Part shown: positions 46,011 to 54,184 of the stretch, piece after piece
Numbering within the stretch: the stretch's first letter is position 1
How the letters are laid out: every line of letters begins with the position of its first letter
NCBI RefSeq assembly: GCF_004959855.1
Contig: NZ_SPNT01000003.1
Coordinates: 452,619-516,618, forward strand
Origin: Nitratireductor sp. XY-223
GTDB lineage: Bacteria; Pseudomonadota; Alphaproteobacteria; Rhizobiales; Rhizobiaceae
Direction: 5' to 3'
DNA: 64,000 nucleotides
Program-made: the position numbers and the translations under genes
Notes under the pieces: generated by a model
Told to the model about the DNA's origin: nothing
The model's input: the letters and a program-made list of their open reading frames with translations, nothing else
Databases searched by the model: none

Positions 46011-46044
46011 GTCAGGACCCTCCTGACAAGCTTTGTCAGGAGGG
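46011..46044. repeat. Overlapping alternative hairpins (GTCAGGA/TCCTGAC units)
   Basis: GTCAGGA-ccc-TCCTGAC (46011-46027) overlaps a perfect 12-bp-arm repeat, CCCTCCTGACAA...TTGTCAGGAGGG with a three-base loop (46018-46044). The two structures share the middle TCCTGAC and cannot form together. It lies between two minus-strand genes. No T-tract follows the main stem. Confidence 0.55.
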
Positions 46045-46065
46045 CGTTGCGACGGTTGTGCCGCC

Positions 46066-46491
46066 CTATGCCGGTTTCAGGTTCCCGCGCAGCCCGTTGA
46101 GGTGCTCGTCCCATCCCGCGTCCAGCGCCATCATCAGCCCGAACGGTGCGTCGACTTCGGCAAGTCCCGTGTGTTGCAGCGTCAGCCGGGTGCCGCCGCC
46201 GACCTCGTCCAGTGTCCAGGTCACGGTCGTCATCGCCCCTTCGAGCGGCTGGACCGTGAACGAACAGACAAGCTTGGACGGCTTGTCCATCCGCAGGACT
46301 GTCCCCCAGCACAGTTTGGTGTCGACGCCGTCATCGGTCTTGCCGAGCAGGGTGTAGTCCTCGCCGTCGCGCAGGTCCTGGTCGGCCGGATGAAACCACA
46401 GGGCCAGCTTGTCCCTGTCGGTCAGGAAACTCCATACGGTTTCGCGCGACGCCGCCAGGAAGACGGTCTTGGTGATCTGTGCTTCAGTCAT
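46066..46491 (-). CDS. SRPBCC/AHSA1-type START-domain protein
   Basis: A 141-aa Bet v1-fold protein: ITKTVFLAASRETVWSFLTDRDKLALWF, LGKTDDGVDTKLCWGTVLRM and TRLTLQHTGLAEVDAPFGLMM are typical of AHSA1 (Aha1-like) polyketide-cyclase-related proteins. It overlaps the ArsR gene by eight bases. ArsR-SRPBCC pairs are common; the SRPBCC member is thought to bind a hydrophobic ligand. AGGA sits six bases before the ATG chosen here. Confidence 0.8.
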   Translation of the reverse strand: MTEAQITKTVFLAASRETVWSFLTDRDKLALWFHPADQDLRDGEDYTLLGKTDDGVDTKLCWGTVLRMDKPSKLVCSFTVQPLEGAMTTVTWTLDEVGGGTRLTLQHTGLAEVDAPFGLMMALDAGWDEHLNGLRGNLKPA

Positions 46492-46816
46492 CATTTTTCC
46501 TTTCATGGTCCTTCACGGCACGCTGCAGTCCAAGCAGCCTGTCATCCCAGTAGCGGTCGAAGTAGTTGACCCAGTCGGCGACCGGCTTGAGCCCGACCGG
46601 TTCGAGGTGGTTGATGCGCTCGCGACCCTCGGTCCGGACGGAAATCAGGCGTCCTTCCTCAAGGACGGTGAGGTGCTTCTTGACCGCCGCACGGGTGATC
46701 GAAAAGTGATCTGCAACCTCTGCGATGGTCATGTCGCGGGCGCTCAGATGCATCAGGATGTCACGCCGCGTCGGGTCGGCCAGCGCCCTGAATGCGCCTT
46801 GGAGTGCGGCGTTCAT
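46484..46816 (-). CDS. ArsR-family regulator
   Basis: A 110-aa winged helix: FRALADPTRRDILMHLSARDMTIAEVADHFSITRAAVKKHLTVLEEGRLI is the HTH, with RTEGRERINHLEP as the wing. No metal-binding cysteine pair is present, so this belongs to the non-metal ArsR group that sits beside SRPBCC genes. Its ATG has no ribosome site of its own and overlaps the stop of a short leader frame. Two operator-like dyads lie upstream. Confidence 0.85.
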   Translation of the reverse strand: MNAALQGAFRALADPTRRDILMHLSARDMTIAEVADHFSITRAAVKKHLTVLEEGRLISVRTEGRERINHLEPVGLKPVADWVNYFDRYWDDRLLGLQRAVKDHERKNDD

Positions 46817-46848
46817 GACGGCACCGCGCGGGGGTTAGATCGGGACAT
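46813..46848 (-). CDS. Putative 11-codon leader ORF coupled to arsR
   Basis: AGGAG, six bases, then ATG at 46848 open MSRSNPRAVPS, whose TGA stop overlaps the regulator's ATG in an ATGA. The regulator itself lacks a Shine-Dalgarno and an in-frame TAA lies seven codons upstream, so reinitiation from this leader would explain how it is translated. Confidence 0.45.
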   Translation of the reverse strand: MSRSNPRAVPS

Positions 46849-46864
46849 GGAGCTCTCCTAAATA

Positions 46865-46878
46865 ATACCAATCGGTAT
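46865..46878. promoter_or_regulatory. ArsR-regulator operator 1
   Basis: ATACCAATCGGTAT, a 5-4-5 inverted repeat, is the first of two related sites in front of the ArsR/SRPBCC pair. The second copy starts 25 bases further on. Confidence 0.6.
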
Positions 46879-46889
46879 CATTTAACATA

Positions 46890-46903
46890 ATACCAGATGG
46901 TAT
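46890..46903. promoter_or_regulatory. ArsR-regulator operator 2
   Basis: ATACCAGATGGTAT is a perfect 6-2-6 inverted repeat sharing the AATACCA and GGTATCAT arms with site 1. The 25-base offset places both sites close to one face of the helix. Confidence 0.62.
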
Positions 46904-46941
46904 CATGTCAAGGGGTTTTTGCGGCGAACCGGGTTCTGCCG

Positions 46942-48165
46942 TCAGAGAGTCACGAAAAAGCGGATGATGATGGCGTTGGCCAGGTCGACGAAGAACGCCG
47001 ATACCATGGGCAGAATGATGAAGGCGAGGGGCGCCGGGCCGTAACGTTTCGTAACCGAGGACATGTTGGCGATGGCCGTTGGCGTCGCCCCCAATGTGAA
47101 GCCGGCAAAGCCCGAACTCAGAACGGCGGCGGTGTAATTCCCTCCCATGATCCTGAAGAACAGAAAGACGATAAAGAGGCTGGTGCCGACCACCTGGAGC
47201 GCGAGAACACCCAGCAACGGCCCGCCGAGACCCGCGAGGGTCCACAGCTGCATGCTCATCAGTGACATCGCCAGGAACACCGACAGCGAATAGTCGGAAA
47301 TCACCGCCAGCGCGCGCGTGCGCGCTGGCCAGGGCAGGTTCGGGAAGATCAGCGGCACGGTATTGGACATGACAATCGCCACCAGCAGGCAGGAAACGAA
47401 GAGCGGCAGCTTGAAACCCGCCGACACAATTGCCTCGTTGACCGCGTAGCCGACGATGATGGCGATGTAGATCGCCAGGATTGAGCGCATGAGGCTGATG
47501 TGATTGACCGCACCGGCTTCCTTGTTGTCCGACTGGTAAGGCAACCCGACAATCGGTCCGCTCGAGGCCCTTGCCTCGAGCCCGTGCCGGTCAATGAGCA
47601 GTTTCGCGATCGGGCCGCCGATGAGGGCCGCGCACACTAGTCCGAGAGTTGCCGCGGCGATGCCGATCTCGCTGGCCGCCGCGAAGCCGGTCATCTCCTG
47701 GACGGTCGGTCCCCAGGCAATGGCCGTACCGTGACCGCCGATCAGCGCCGCCGATCCAAGGAGGACAGCGAGCGGTGCCGGCAGGTCGAAGGCGAAGGTG
47801 CCCAGCAGTCCGATGCAATTCTGCGTCACGATGAAGGCGATGGTGATCAGCAGGAGAATGCCGAGCATCCGTCCGCCGGCGATCAGATCGGCAAAGCGGG
47901 CGTTCAGTCCGATTGTGGTGAAGAAAACAACCAGCAATTCGTCGCGCGTATCCAGATTGAAGGTGATTTCCACGCCAAACCCGGAAAATGCGACCCAGGT
48001 GATCAAGGCCGCGGCAAGACCGCCGGCCACCGGCTCGGGAATGTTGTAGTTCTTCAGAAAGGCCACACGGCGGGTCAGGAATGCGCCGAGGAAGAATACG
48101 ATGATGCCGACCGTGACCGCCGGAAAATCCGGGATTTCGATCGAGTGCCAGGTGCCGTCCGTCAC
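46942..48165 (-). CDS. gltS: Sodium/glutamate symporter GltS
   Basis: A 407-aa inner-membrane protein with two five-helix repeats. The re-entrant-loop motifs GSAALIGGHGTAIAWGP in the first half and SSGFAGFTLGATPTAIANM in the second are diagnostic of GltS. It takes up glutamate with sodium ions. The gene ends close to the ArsR operator region and is divergent from an FAD oxidoreductase across 203 bases. Confidence 0.92.
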   Translation of the reverse strand: MTDGTWHSIEIPDFPAVTVGIIVFFLGAFLTRRVAFLKNYNIPEPVAGGLAAALITWVAFSGFGVEITFNLDTRDELLVVFFTTIGLNARFADLIAGGRMLGILLLITIAFIVTQNCIGLLGTFAFDLPAPLAVLLGSAALIGGHGTAIAWGPTVQEMTGFAAASEIGIAAATLGLVCAALIGGPIAKLLIDRHGLEARASSGPIVGLPYQSDNKEAGAVNHISLMRSILAIYIAIIVGYAVNEAIVSAGFKLPLFVSCLLVAIVMSNTVPLIFPNLPWPARTRALAVISDYSLSVFLAMSLMSMQLWTLAGLGGPLLGVLALQVVGTSLFIVFLFFRIMGGNYTAAVLSSGFAGFTLGATPTAIANMSSVTKRYGPAPLAFIILPMVSAFFVDLANAIIIRFFVTL

Positions 48166-48368
48166 GTTGTTACTCCGTCCGCGATTGCCTGCGGCGACTA
48201 ATGCCCCACCGGGCCGCGGAATGCAAAAGGGTCGGGTGGCGCATTGCCGGTTTTCGAGGCGGAGCTGGAATAGATGTGCAACATCTTGTGAGGACGGGGC
48301 AAAAATTCGGACAAACCATTCTGCGATTATTGCTTGATTCCGTTACAACTATTGGTTCAATCCGGATT

Positions 48369-49637
48369 ATGGCCGCAAACACTTCAAGTCTCTGGCAGGC
48401 GACGGGCTCCGATAATTCGGAATATCCGGTTCTGGATTCCGAAAAATCCGTCGACCTCGTCATCGTCGGCGGCGGATTCACCGGTTGTTCGGCCGCCCTG
48501 ACGGCCGCCGGGCAGGGGATGAGCGTATGCCTTCTGGAGGCCGAGAAAATAGGCCACGGCGGTTCGGGCAGGAACGTCGGGCTGGTCAATGCGGGCCTGT
48601 GGACACCACCCGATGAAGTCGAACGGATACTTGGCCCGCAACAGGGCAACAGGCTGAACGCGGCATTGGCGGCCGCGCCTGATCTGGTGTTTTCGCTCAT
48701 TGAGGAACATGCCATCGATTGCGAGGCCGTGCGCAACGGTACGTTGCATTGCGCTCATTCCGATGCCGGGCTACGGGACCTGAGGAGGCGTTTCGAGCAG
48801 CAAAAACGCCGCGATGCGCCGGTGACGCTGCTTGACGCCCTCGACACGGCTGCGCGCACCGGAACGTCGCGTTACCACGGCGCGCTGCATGACGCGCGTG
48901 CAGGGACCATACAGCCATTATCCTACTGCAGGGGCCTGGCGCGGGCCGCGTTCCGGGCCGGCGCCGAACTTTACTGCGACAGCCCGGTTGTCCGGATCGA
49001 GCGGCGCAAGGACCGATGGCTGGTCCAGACCCGGTCCGGTACCGTTTCGGCAAACGCCCTATTGGTCGCCGCCAATGCCTACGCCAGGCCGGCAGCCGGC
49101 GTGCCGGATGCGGCTTATGTACCGGTGCATTACTTTCAACTCGCCAGCCGGCCGATGGATGACCACAGCGCCGCGGCGATCCTTCCCGGCGGCGAGGGTT
49201 GCTGGGACACGGCCACCGTTATGTCGTCGTTCCGCAAGGACCGCCAGGGTCGGCTTATTGTCGGAGCGGTCGGATCACTGGGACATGCAGGTGCCTCCGT
49301 CCATCGGCGGTGGGCGCGAAGCCACATGGTGAGCCTGTTTCCGCACCTTGCGGATCTGCCCATCGAATTCGCCTGGCACGGACGCATTGCCATGACCTCC
49401 GACCATCTTCCCAAGATCGTGCGTTTCGGCCCCAACGCCTTTTCGGTGTTCGGTTTCTCGGGCCGCGGCATCGGCCCCGGAACCGTGTTCGGAAAGTCAC
49501 TGGCGTCAGCGCTGGCGAGTGGAAACGAGGAGGCGCTTCCGGTCACGCCCATGGATTCCTATCGCGAACCGGCCACGGGCCTGAAAGCGGCTTACTACGA
49601 GGCTGGCGCCTGCATCGTTCACTTGCTGCGACCGTAA
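48369..49637 (+). CDS. FAD-dependent amine/amino-acid oxidoreductase (DAO family)
   Basis: A 422-aa flavoprotein: DLVIVGGGFTGCSAALTAAGQGMSVCLLEAE is the FAD Rossmann motif, GGSGRNVGLVNAGLW the second FAD contact, and the C-terminal FGFSGRGIGPGTVFGKSLA the closing loop. It resembles PuuB/OrdL-type oxidases of gamma-glutamyl-putrescine and related amines. Substrate uncertain; the adjacent gltS fits a glutamate-linked pathway but is not proof. Start at ATG 48369. Confidence 0.82.
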   Translation: MAANTSSLWQATGSDNSEYPVLDSEKSVDLVIVGGGFTGCSAALTAAGQGMSVCLLEAEKIGHGGSGRNVGLVNAGLWTPPDEVERILGPQQGNRLNAALAAAPDLVFSLIEEHAIDCEAVRNGTLHCAHSDAGLRDLRRRFEQQKRRDAPVTLLDALDTAARTGTSRYHGALHDARAGTIQPLSYCRGLARAAFRAGAELYCDSPVVRIERRKDRWLVQTRSGTVSANALLVAANAYARPAAGVPDAAYVPVHYFQLASRPMDDHSAAAILPGGEGCWDTATVMSSFRKDRQGRLIVGAVGSLGHAGASVHRRWARSHMVSLFPHLADLPIEFAWHGRIAMTSDHLPKIVRFGPNAFSVFGFSGRGIGPGTVFGKSLASALASGNEEALPVTPMDSYREPATGLKAAYYEAGACIVHLLRP

Positions 49638-49649
49638 AGCCGGGCCGAT

Positions 49650-50882
49650 CTAGGTCGCGTAGGCCGAACGCCGGTAGATTGCGCTCAGAAGCAGCACCGC
49701 AAGCAGCCCCAGAAACGCCATGGCGCCGGCACCGGTGATCGCAAGATTGTATCCGCCGATCTGCCACAGCCACGCACCGGCAAACGGTGCGATGGCGAAG
49801 CTTGCGAGGTAGGGCACCGCAAGCAGCCCCGAAATCGAGCCGAAACCAGCGCGCCCGAGCGTCTCGGCGGTGACCACGGGCTTCAGGATGTTGGTCAGCC
49901 CGTAAGCGGCGCCCTGCAGCGCCGCAAAGCCGAAAGCCAGTACCGGCGAGGCGCCGGCATTCAGCAGCAGCAGGGACGCGATCGTGATGCCGGCGAAGCA
50001 GACCACCGTCATCGTCATGGCGCTGATCCGGTGCTCGACACGCATCATGGCCAGGCGGCCCGCCACCTGCATGGGGCCGATGACCGACGCCACCGTAACG
50101 GCAAGCGTCTGTTCCAGGCCGCGATCAGCCAGGATCGGCAGGATGTGGTTGAGCAGCAGCCCGTGGTTCAGCCCGATCATCGGAAAGGCGAATGCCAGCA
50201 GCCAGAAGGCCGGACGCGCCATCGCGGCACGCACTGCGTCGCGGTTGCTCGCCTTGTGTTCGGGTTTGTGTTCGGCACGGTCGCCGCGATGCAAAATGGT
50301 CGCCCCGGCGAACATCAGCGGCGCCCCCACGGTGGCGACGGCAAGCGCGAAGATCAGCACCGCGCCGCGCCAGCCCAGCACATCGGCAAGCCAGGCGCCC
50401 GACGGGAACGCAATGGTCGATGCAAAGCCGGCGCACAGCGAGATCCGGGTGATGGCGCCGCGTGCGGAATGTCCCATCGTCCGGGTGACGAAGGCGAAAC
50501 AGGGCTCGTAAAGGCTTGCGGCCTGGGCAACGCCGATCAGCGCCCACAGACCGATAAACGAGGCCTGGCTGTCGACCGTCGAAAGCAGCGCAAGCATCGC
50601 CGCACCGCCGAAGCAGCCGGAGGTCAGCAACAGGCGTCCGTTGCCGGCGTCGATGATGCGCCCGGCGACCGGTGACAGGATCGCCGAGACCAGAACGGCG
50701 GCTGTCAGGCCGAGTGTAAGATCGGTCTTTGCCCAGCCGAGCCCTTCTTCCCAGGACAGCAGGAGCGCGGCGAAACTGTAGAAAAGCCCGGCCCAGACGA
50801 TGGCCTGCCCGGCGGCCAGCAGCCACACGGCCAGACGTATCCGGCCGTGCACGGCTTCCCCGTAATCGTTCGGTGAAGTCAT
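49650..50882 (-). CDS. MFS transporter
   Basis: A 410-aa protein with about twelve membrane helices; the loop after helix 2 (AGRIIDAGNGRLLLTSG) and the charged central loop near residue 200 (HRGDRAEHKPEHKASNRD) are MFS features. It follows the permease gene by 41 bases on the same strand, so the two are probably one transcript. Substrate unknown. Confidence 0.82.
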   Translation of the reverse strand: MTSPNDYGEAVHGRIRLAVWLLAAGQAIVWAGLFYSFAALLLSWEEGLGWAKTDLTLGLTAAVLVSAILSPVAGRIIDAGNGRLLLTSGCFGGAAMLALLSTVDSQASFIGLWALIGVAQAASLYEPCFAFVTRTMGHSARGAITRISLCAGFASTIAFPSGAWLADVLGWRGAVLIFALAVATVGAPLMFAGATILHRGDRAEHKPEHKASNRDAVRAAMARPAFWLLAFAFPMIGLNHGLLLNHILPILADRGLEQTLAVTVASVIGPMQVAGRLAMMRVEHRISAMTMTVVCFAGITIASLLLLNAGASPVLAFGFAALQGAAYGLTNILKPVVTAETLGRAGFGSISGLLAVPYLASFAIAPFAGAWLWQIGGYNLAITGAGAMAFLGLLAVLLLSAIYRRSAYAT

Positions 50883-50923
50883 TTAGGCGTATTGCGCTCC
50901 AAGCAGGTCGGGAACGTCCCGGA

Positions 50924-51970
50924 TCAGGTGATGAGTTGGAAGATGATGCCCGATCCGATGGCACCGAGCAATCCCAGTGCCAGATAGCTCGCAAAGACAC
51001 CGCGCTTGACCAGCGACCACACGGCCGCCATTGCCGGTATGGAACTGACCGCGCCGGCGACCATGAATGCCATGGCGGCCCCTGCGCTCATGCCCTGGTC
51101 CATGAGGCCGGCGAGGAGCGGCGGCGCGACATAGCCGTTGAGATAGGCCGGCATGCCGACGACGGCCGCGGTCGCGATGGACCCGACCCCGTTGCCGCCG
51201 ACGGCCGCGGCGATCAGGGATGCGGGTACGTAGGTGACTAAAAGAGCCTCCAACACATAGGCAAGGGCCAACCACTGCAGGAGAAACAAGGCGTTGGAGG
51301 CAAACTCTGAGCGAAACACGCTGCGCCGGCTGTCGGTTCGCCAGAAAGCCCATTCGGGTTTTCCCTCGAACGGCGAGCGGGCGCAGCCGCAGCCGCCCTG
51401 CGACCGCTGGCGCAACGGGTCGGAAAACAGGCCGGCGGCGAGGGCGGCCTTGATGGCAAATCCGCCGAGCAGGCCAAGCGCGACCGCCGATGCCGCCTTG
51501 CCGACGGCAAACGGCCAGCCGAGCGCGCTCGCTGTTATGACCAGGGTAGGGGGGTCGACCAGCGGCGAGGAGAGCCAGAACGCCATCACTGCGGATAGCG
51601 GCGCGCCAACGGCGAGCAGGCCGGCGATAAACGGGATGACCTCGCAGGAGCAGAACGGCGCAAGCCCGCCAAGAAGCGCCGCGAGCACGATCATGCGGTT
51701 CTCGCGGCCTTCGAAGGCGCGCGCCACATAGGCTTCGGCGCCGGCGGCCTTGAGCCACGCGATCATCATTACGGCCACGAATATGAACGGCAGCGTGCCG
51801 ACAAACGCCCTTGCCGCGAATTCGATGACCGGCGCCGTGTTCGCCTGGTCAAAGATGAAGACCAGAAGCGGCGCCGCAATCACGACGGTCCACGGCGACT
51901 TCAGCCGCGCCACAATCTGCCGGAAATCCCGGGCCACGGGCTGCTGTGCCTGTTGGGTAATGTCGGACAA
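50924..51970 (-). CDS. ArsP/DUF318-family permease
   Basis: A 348-aa protein with eight to ten helices in two repeats. Motifs APFCSCEVIPFIAGLL and LSSPLVDPPTLVITA in the first half and GMPAYLNGYVAPPLLAGL in the second are those of the YraQ/ArsP permease family, some members of which export organoarsenicals. A cytoplasmic loop carries CGCARSPFEG with extra cysteines. Start is TTG at 51970 with GGAG eight bases upstream. It follows the CueR-type gene, which could link it to copper or another thiophilic metal; that is inference. Confidence 0.8.
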   Translation of the reverse strand: MSDITQQAQQPVARDFRQIVARLKSPWTVVIAAPLLVFIFDQANTAPVIEFAARAFVGTLPFIFVAVMMIAWLKAAGAEAYVARAFEGRENRMIVLAALLGGLAPFCSCEVIPFIAGLLAVGAPLSAVMAFWLSSPLVDPPTLVITASALGWPFAVGKAASAVALGLLGGFAIKAALAAGLFSDPLRQRSQGGCGCARSPFEGKPEWAFWRTDSRRSVFRSEFASNALFLLQWLALAYVLEALLVTYVPASLIAAAVGGNGVGSIATAAVVGMPAYLNGYVAPPLLAGLMDQGMSAGAAMAFMVAGAVSSIPAMAAVWSLVKRGVFASYLALGLLGAIGSGIIFQLIT

Positions 51971-52011
51971 GCCACCATCTCCTGAAAGCGAGTGTCATTG
52001 CATGTCAATAA

Positions 52012-52027
52012 AACTATAAATCTAGTT
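52012..52027. promoter_or_regulatory. Inverted repeat in the permease promoter region
   Basis: AACTA-taaatc-TAGTT lies about 40 bases before the permease TTG start, in an AT-rich stretch containing TATAGT on the minus strand. It may be an operator; no regulator is assigned. Confidence 0.35.
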
Positions 52028-52063
52028 ATATCGAAAAAAGGAGATGGTCAAGCGGGCCGGCGG

Positions 52064-52483
52064 CTATTTTTCCGAAATCTCCGGCACGGCCCCGTCCTCG
52101 GCGAAGCTGGAAAGGATCGGGCAGTCCGGCCGGTCGTCGCCGTGACACGATTCTGCAAGGTGTGACAGTTCCCGGTGCAGCAGCTCGAGTTCGCGCATCT
52201 TGCGTTCAATTTCGGCGATGCGCTGCATGGCCAGTTTCTTGACATCCCGGCTCGGCCGGTCCCGGTCCTGGTAAAGATCGAGCAGTTCGCGGCATGCTTC
52301 GACGGAAAATCCGAAGGCGCGGGCGCGCCGCACGAAAATCAGCTTTCGCAGCTCGATGTCGCTGTAGAGCCGGTAGCCCGACTGCGACCTTGCGTCCGGT
52401 TTGACGAGGCCGATATCCGCGTAATATCGCACCGTCTTGGTCGGCAGGCCCGAGGCCCGCGCGACATCACCGATCGTCAGCAT
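52064..52483 (-). CDS. cueR: CueR-type copper-sensing MerR regulator
   Basis: A 139-aa MerR protein: LTIGDVARASGLPTKTVRYYADIGLV is the winged helix, and the metal loop is CHGDDRPDCPI, with two cysteines seven residues apart as in CueR (C-x7-C). Ser/Ala-type selectivity residues cannot be judged by eye. GGAGG lies before the ATG. It is divergent from a DUF4396 gene whose promoter has a canonical CueR box. Confidence 0.85.
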   Translation of the reverse strand: MLTIGDVARASGLPTKTVRYYADIGLVKPDARSQSGYRLYSDIELRKLIFVRRARAFGFSVEACRELLDLYQDRDRPSRDVKKLAMQRIAEIERKMRELELLHRELSHLAESCHGDDRPDCPILSSFAEDGAVPEISEK

Positions 52484-52494
52484 CAAATTCCTCC

Positions 52495-52525
52495 TTGACC
52501 TTCCAGTAGCTGGAAGGATTTACAG
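52495..52525 (+). promoter_or_regulatory. CueR box and promoter of the DUF4396 gene
   Basis: TTGACC (-35, 52495-52500) overlaps a perfect 7-5-7 repeat, CCTTCCAGTAGCTGGAAGG (52499-52517), with TTACAG as -10 after 19 bases. This is the consensus CueR/copper operator and the overlong spacer of MerR-activated promoters. Confidence 0.85.
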
Positions 52526-52556
52526 ATCGGCCAACTCAGGTCAAAGGAATTCGCGA

Positions 52557-53003
52557 ATGAGTCTCGTCGACACCGTTTCAGCCATCAGCTGGCGCTGCAA
52601 TCACACCTGGAAGCGTGCCTCGGTCAACACGTTGTGGTGCCTTGCCGGCTGCTCGATCGGCGACATGGGCACGATCCTGTTTTTCCAGCTCACCGGCATT
52701 CCCTGGCCGACCCTTGCCATCATGACGCTGGCGATTGCCAACGGGCTGCTGACCTCGATCGCGCTGGAGACGGTGATCCTGTCGCGGCAGATGAACCTTG
52801 CACTCGCATTCAAGACCGCCTGCGGCATGTCGCTGATCTCCATGATCGCCATGGAAGCGGCGATGAACGCCGTCGATATCGCCATTATGGGCGGCGCCAA
52901 GCTGACCCTGTGGATATTGCCGATCATGTGGCTGGCGGGCTTTCTTGCACCGCTGCCTTACAACTACTGGCGCCCCAAGGCGCTCGGCAAGGCATGCCAT
53001 TAA
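52557..53003 (+). CDS. DUF4396 membrane protein, copper-regulated
   Basis: A 148-aa inner-membrane protein with three or four helices. The N-terminal part has cysteine and histidine residues suited to metal binding (SWRCNHTWKRASVNTLWCLAGCSIGD). The DUF4396 family is uncharacterised but recurs beside copper genes. A perfect CueR box in its promoter predicts induction by copper. AAGGAATTCGCGA precedes the ATG. A strong terminator follows. Confidence 0.72.
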   Translation: MSLVDTVSAISWRCNHTWKRASVNTLWCLAGCSIGDMGTILFFQLTGIPWPTLAIMTLAIANGLLTSIALETVILSRQMNLALAFKTACGMSLISMIAMEAAMNAVDIAIMGGAKLTLWILPIMWLAGFLAPLPYNYWRPKALGKACH

Positions 53004-53044
53004 AAAATAGAATAAAATCAGCATTATGGAATAGTGTTTTACAT

Positions 53045-53074
53045 CAGGCGCCTTCGGCGCCTGTCACTTTTTTG
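53045..53074 (+). terminator. Rho-independent terminator of the DUF4396 gene
   Basis: CAGGCGCC/GGCGCCTG around a TTC loop (an extra-stable C(UUCG)G cap in RNA) is followed by TCACTTTTTTG, 42 bases past the stop. It separates this gene from the LacI operon. Confidence 0.9.
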
Positions 53075-53088
53075 TAGAAATTCGCTTG

Positions 53089-53110
53089 ATTCCGAAAGCG
53101 CTTTCGGAAT
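53089..53110. promoter_or_regulatory. LacI-family operator O1
   Basis: A perfect 22-bp palindrome with arm ATTCCGAAAGC and a central CG, directly before the LacI ATG (11 bases). LacI-type regulators bind such CG-centred palindromes, so autoregulation is likely. Confidence 0.8.
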
Positions 53111-53121
53111 ATTATTTCGCC

Positions 53122-54153
53122 ATGTCCAAGGTCAGCCTGAAAGCGCTTTCGGAAAAACTGGGCCTCACTGAGGGCACCGTTTCGCGAGCGCTCAACAACT
53201 ACACAGACATCTCGGAGAAAACCCGGGAGCGTGTGCGTGCCGCGGCGCAGGAAATGGGCTACCGCCCGAATTCCAGCGCCCGAAGGCTGGCGATCGGCAA
53301 TGCCGAATGCGTCGGCTACGTCATGTCCTGGCAGCTCGGCCATCTCTCCGAACCCTTCTTGGGCGAGTTGCTGGACGGCTTGAGCGAGTCGCTTTCCGAT
53401 CGGCACTGGGATCTGACGCTGGCCGTCTCGCGATCCGCCCAGGATGAACTGGCGATCATTTCGCGCATGGCACAGTCGGGACGCGTCAACGGCCTCGTCA
53501 TTTCGCGGACGTTGACCCACGACCCGCGCGTCGACCGAATGCGCGAGATCGGCATCCCCTTCGTCACCCACGGGCGGACGGCCAACTCGGATGAGCACGC
53601 CTGGTTCGATATCGACAACTACTCCGCATTTCGCGAGGCCGTCGCCCATCTGTGCCAGCTCGGTCACCGGCGCATCAGCCACATCCGCGGACCGCTGGAG
53701 TACAATTTCGCCGCCAGTCGTCACGCCGGGTATCGCAGGGGTCTGCTCGACCACGGGCTGGATCTTTATCCGGAGCTCGAGGCGAAATCCGACATGAGCG
53801 AGAATGGCGGGTATCGCGCCATGCGCTACCTGCTGTCGCTGCAAAAGCCGCCGACCGCCGTGGTCTGCGTTTCGGACAGCGTGGCGCTCGGCGCCATGAA
53901 GGCGATCCGCGAGCGTGGCTGGCGCCCGGGCAGGGAAGTCTCGGTCATCGGCTATGACGGCCTGCCCCTTGGCGAACACACCGATCCGCCGCTGACAACC
54001 ATGGCGCAGCCGCTGCAGACAGCCGGCCGGAAGATCGGCGACATGCTGCTGGCCGTCATCGACGGCGCGGACCCGAAACAGCAACAAGAGCTCTGGAGCG
54101 CCACCCTTGAGCGGCGCGAGACCGACGGACCGCCAATGGCGGAACAAAGCTGA
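53122..54153 (+). CDS. LacI-family transcriptional repressor of the ABC operon
   Basis: A 343-aa repressor: VSLKALSEKLGLTEGTVSRALNNYTDISEKTRERV is the HTH with hinge helix MGYRPNSSARRLAIG, followed by a periplasmic-binding-protein-like effector domain. It heads the operon of the solute-binding protein, permeases, glycosidase and ATPase and lies on the same strand 31 bases before them. Start at 53122 (MSKVSL); an upstream in-frame ATG overlaps the operator. The effector is presumably the transported sugar. Confidence 0.92.
   Translation: MSKVSLKALSEKLGLTEGTVSRALNNYTDISEKTRERVRAAAQEMGYRPNSSARRLAIGNAECVGYVMSWQLGHLSEPFLGELLDGLSESLSDRHWDLTLAVSRSAQDELAIISRMAQSGRVNGLVISRTLTHDPRVDRMREIGIPFVTHGRTANSDEHAWFDIDNYSAFREAVAHLCQLGHRRISHIRGPLEYNFAASRHAGYRRGLLDHGLDLYPELEAKSDMSENGGYRAMRYLLSLQKPPTAVVCVSDSVALGAMKAIRERGWRPGREVSVIGYDGLPLGEHTDPPLTTMAQPLQTAGRKIGDMLLAVIDGADPKQQQELWSATLERRETDGPPMAEQS
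53139..53150. promoter_or_regulatory. Second LacI operator-like site inside the repressor gene
   Basis: GAAAGCGCTTTC repeats the core of O1, centred 45 bases downstream in codons 6-10 of the repressor. Two CG-centred sites about four helical turns apart could be bridged by a LacI tetramer or bound cooperatively. Confidence 0.5.
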
Positions 54154-54184
54154 CTATCCAGGAAAAATATAACGGGAGGAAAAA

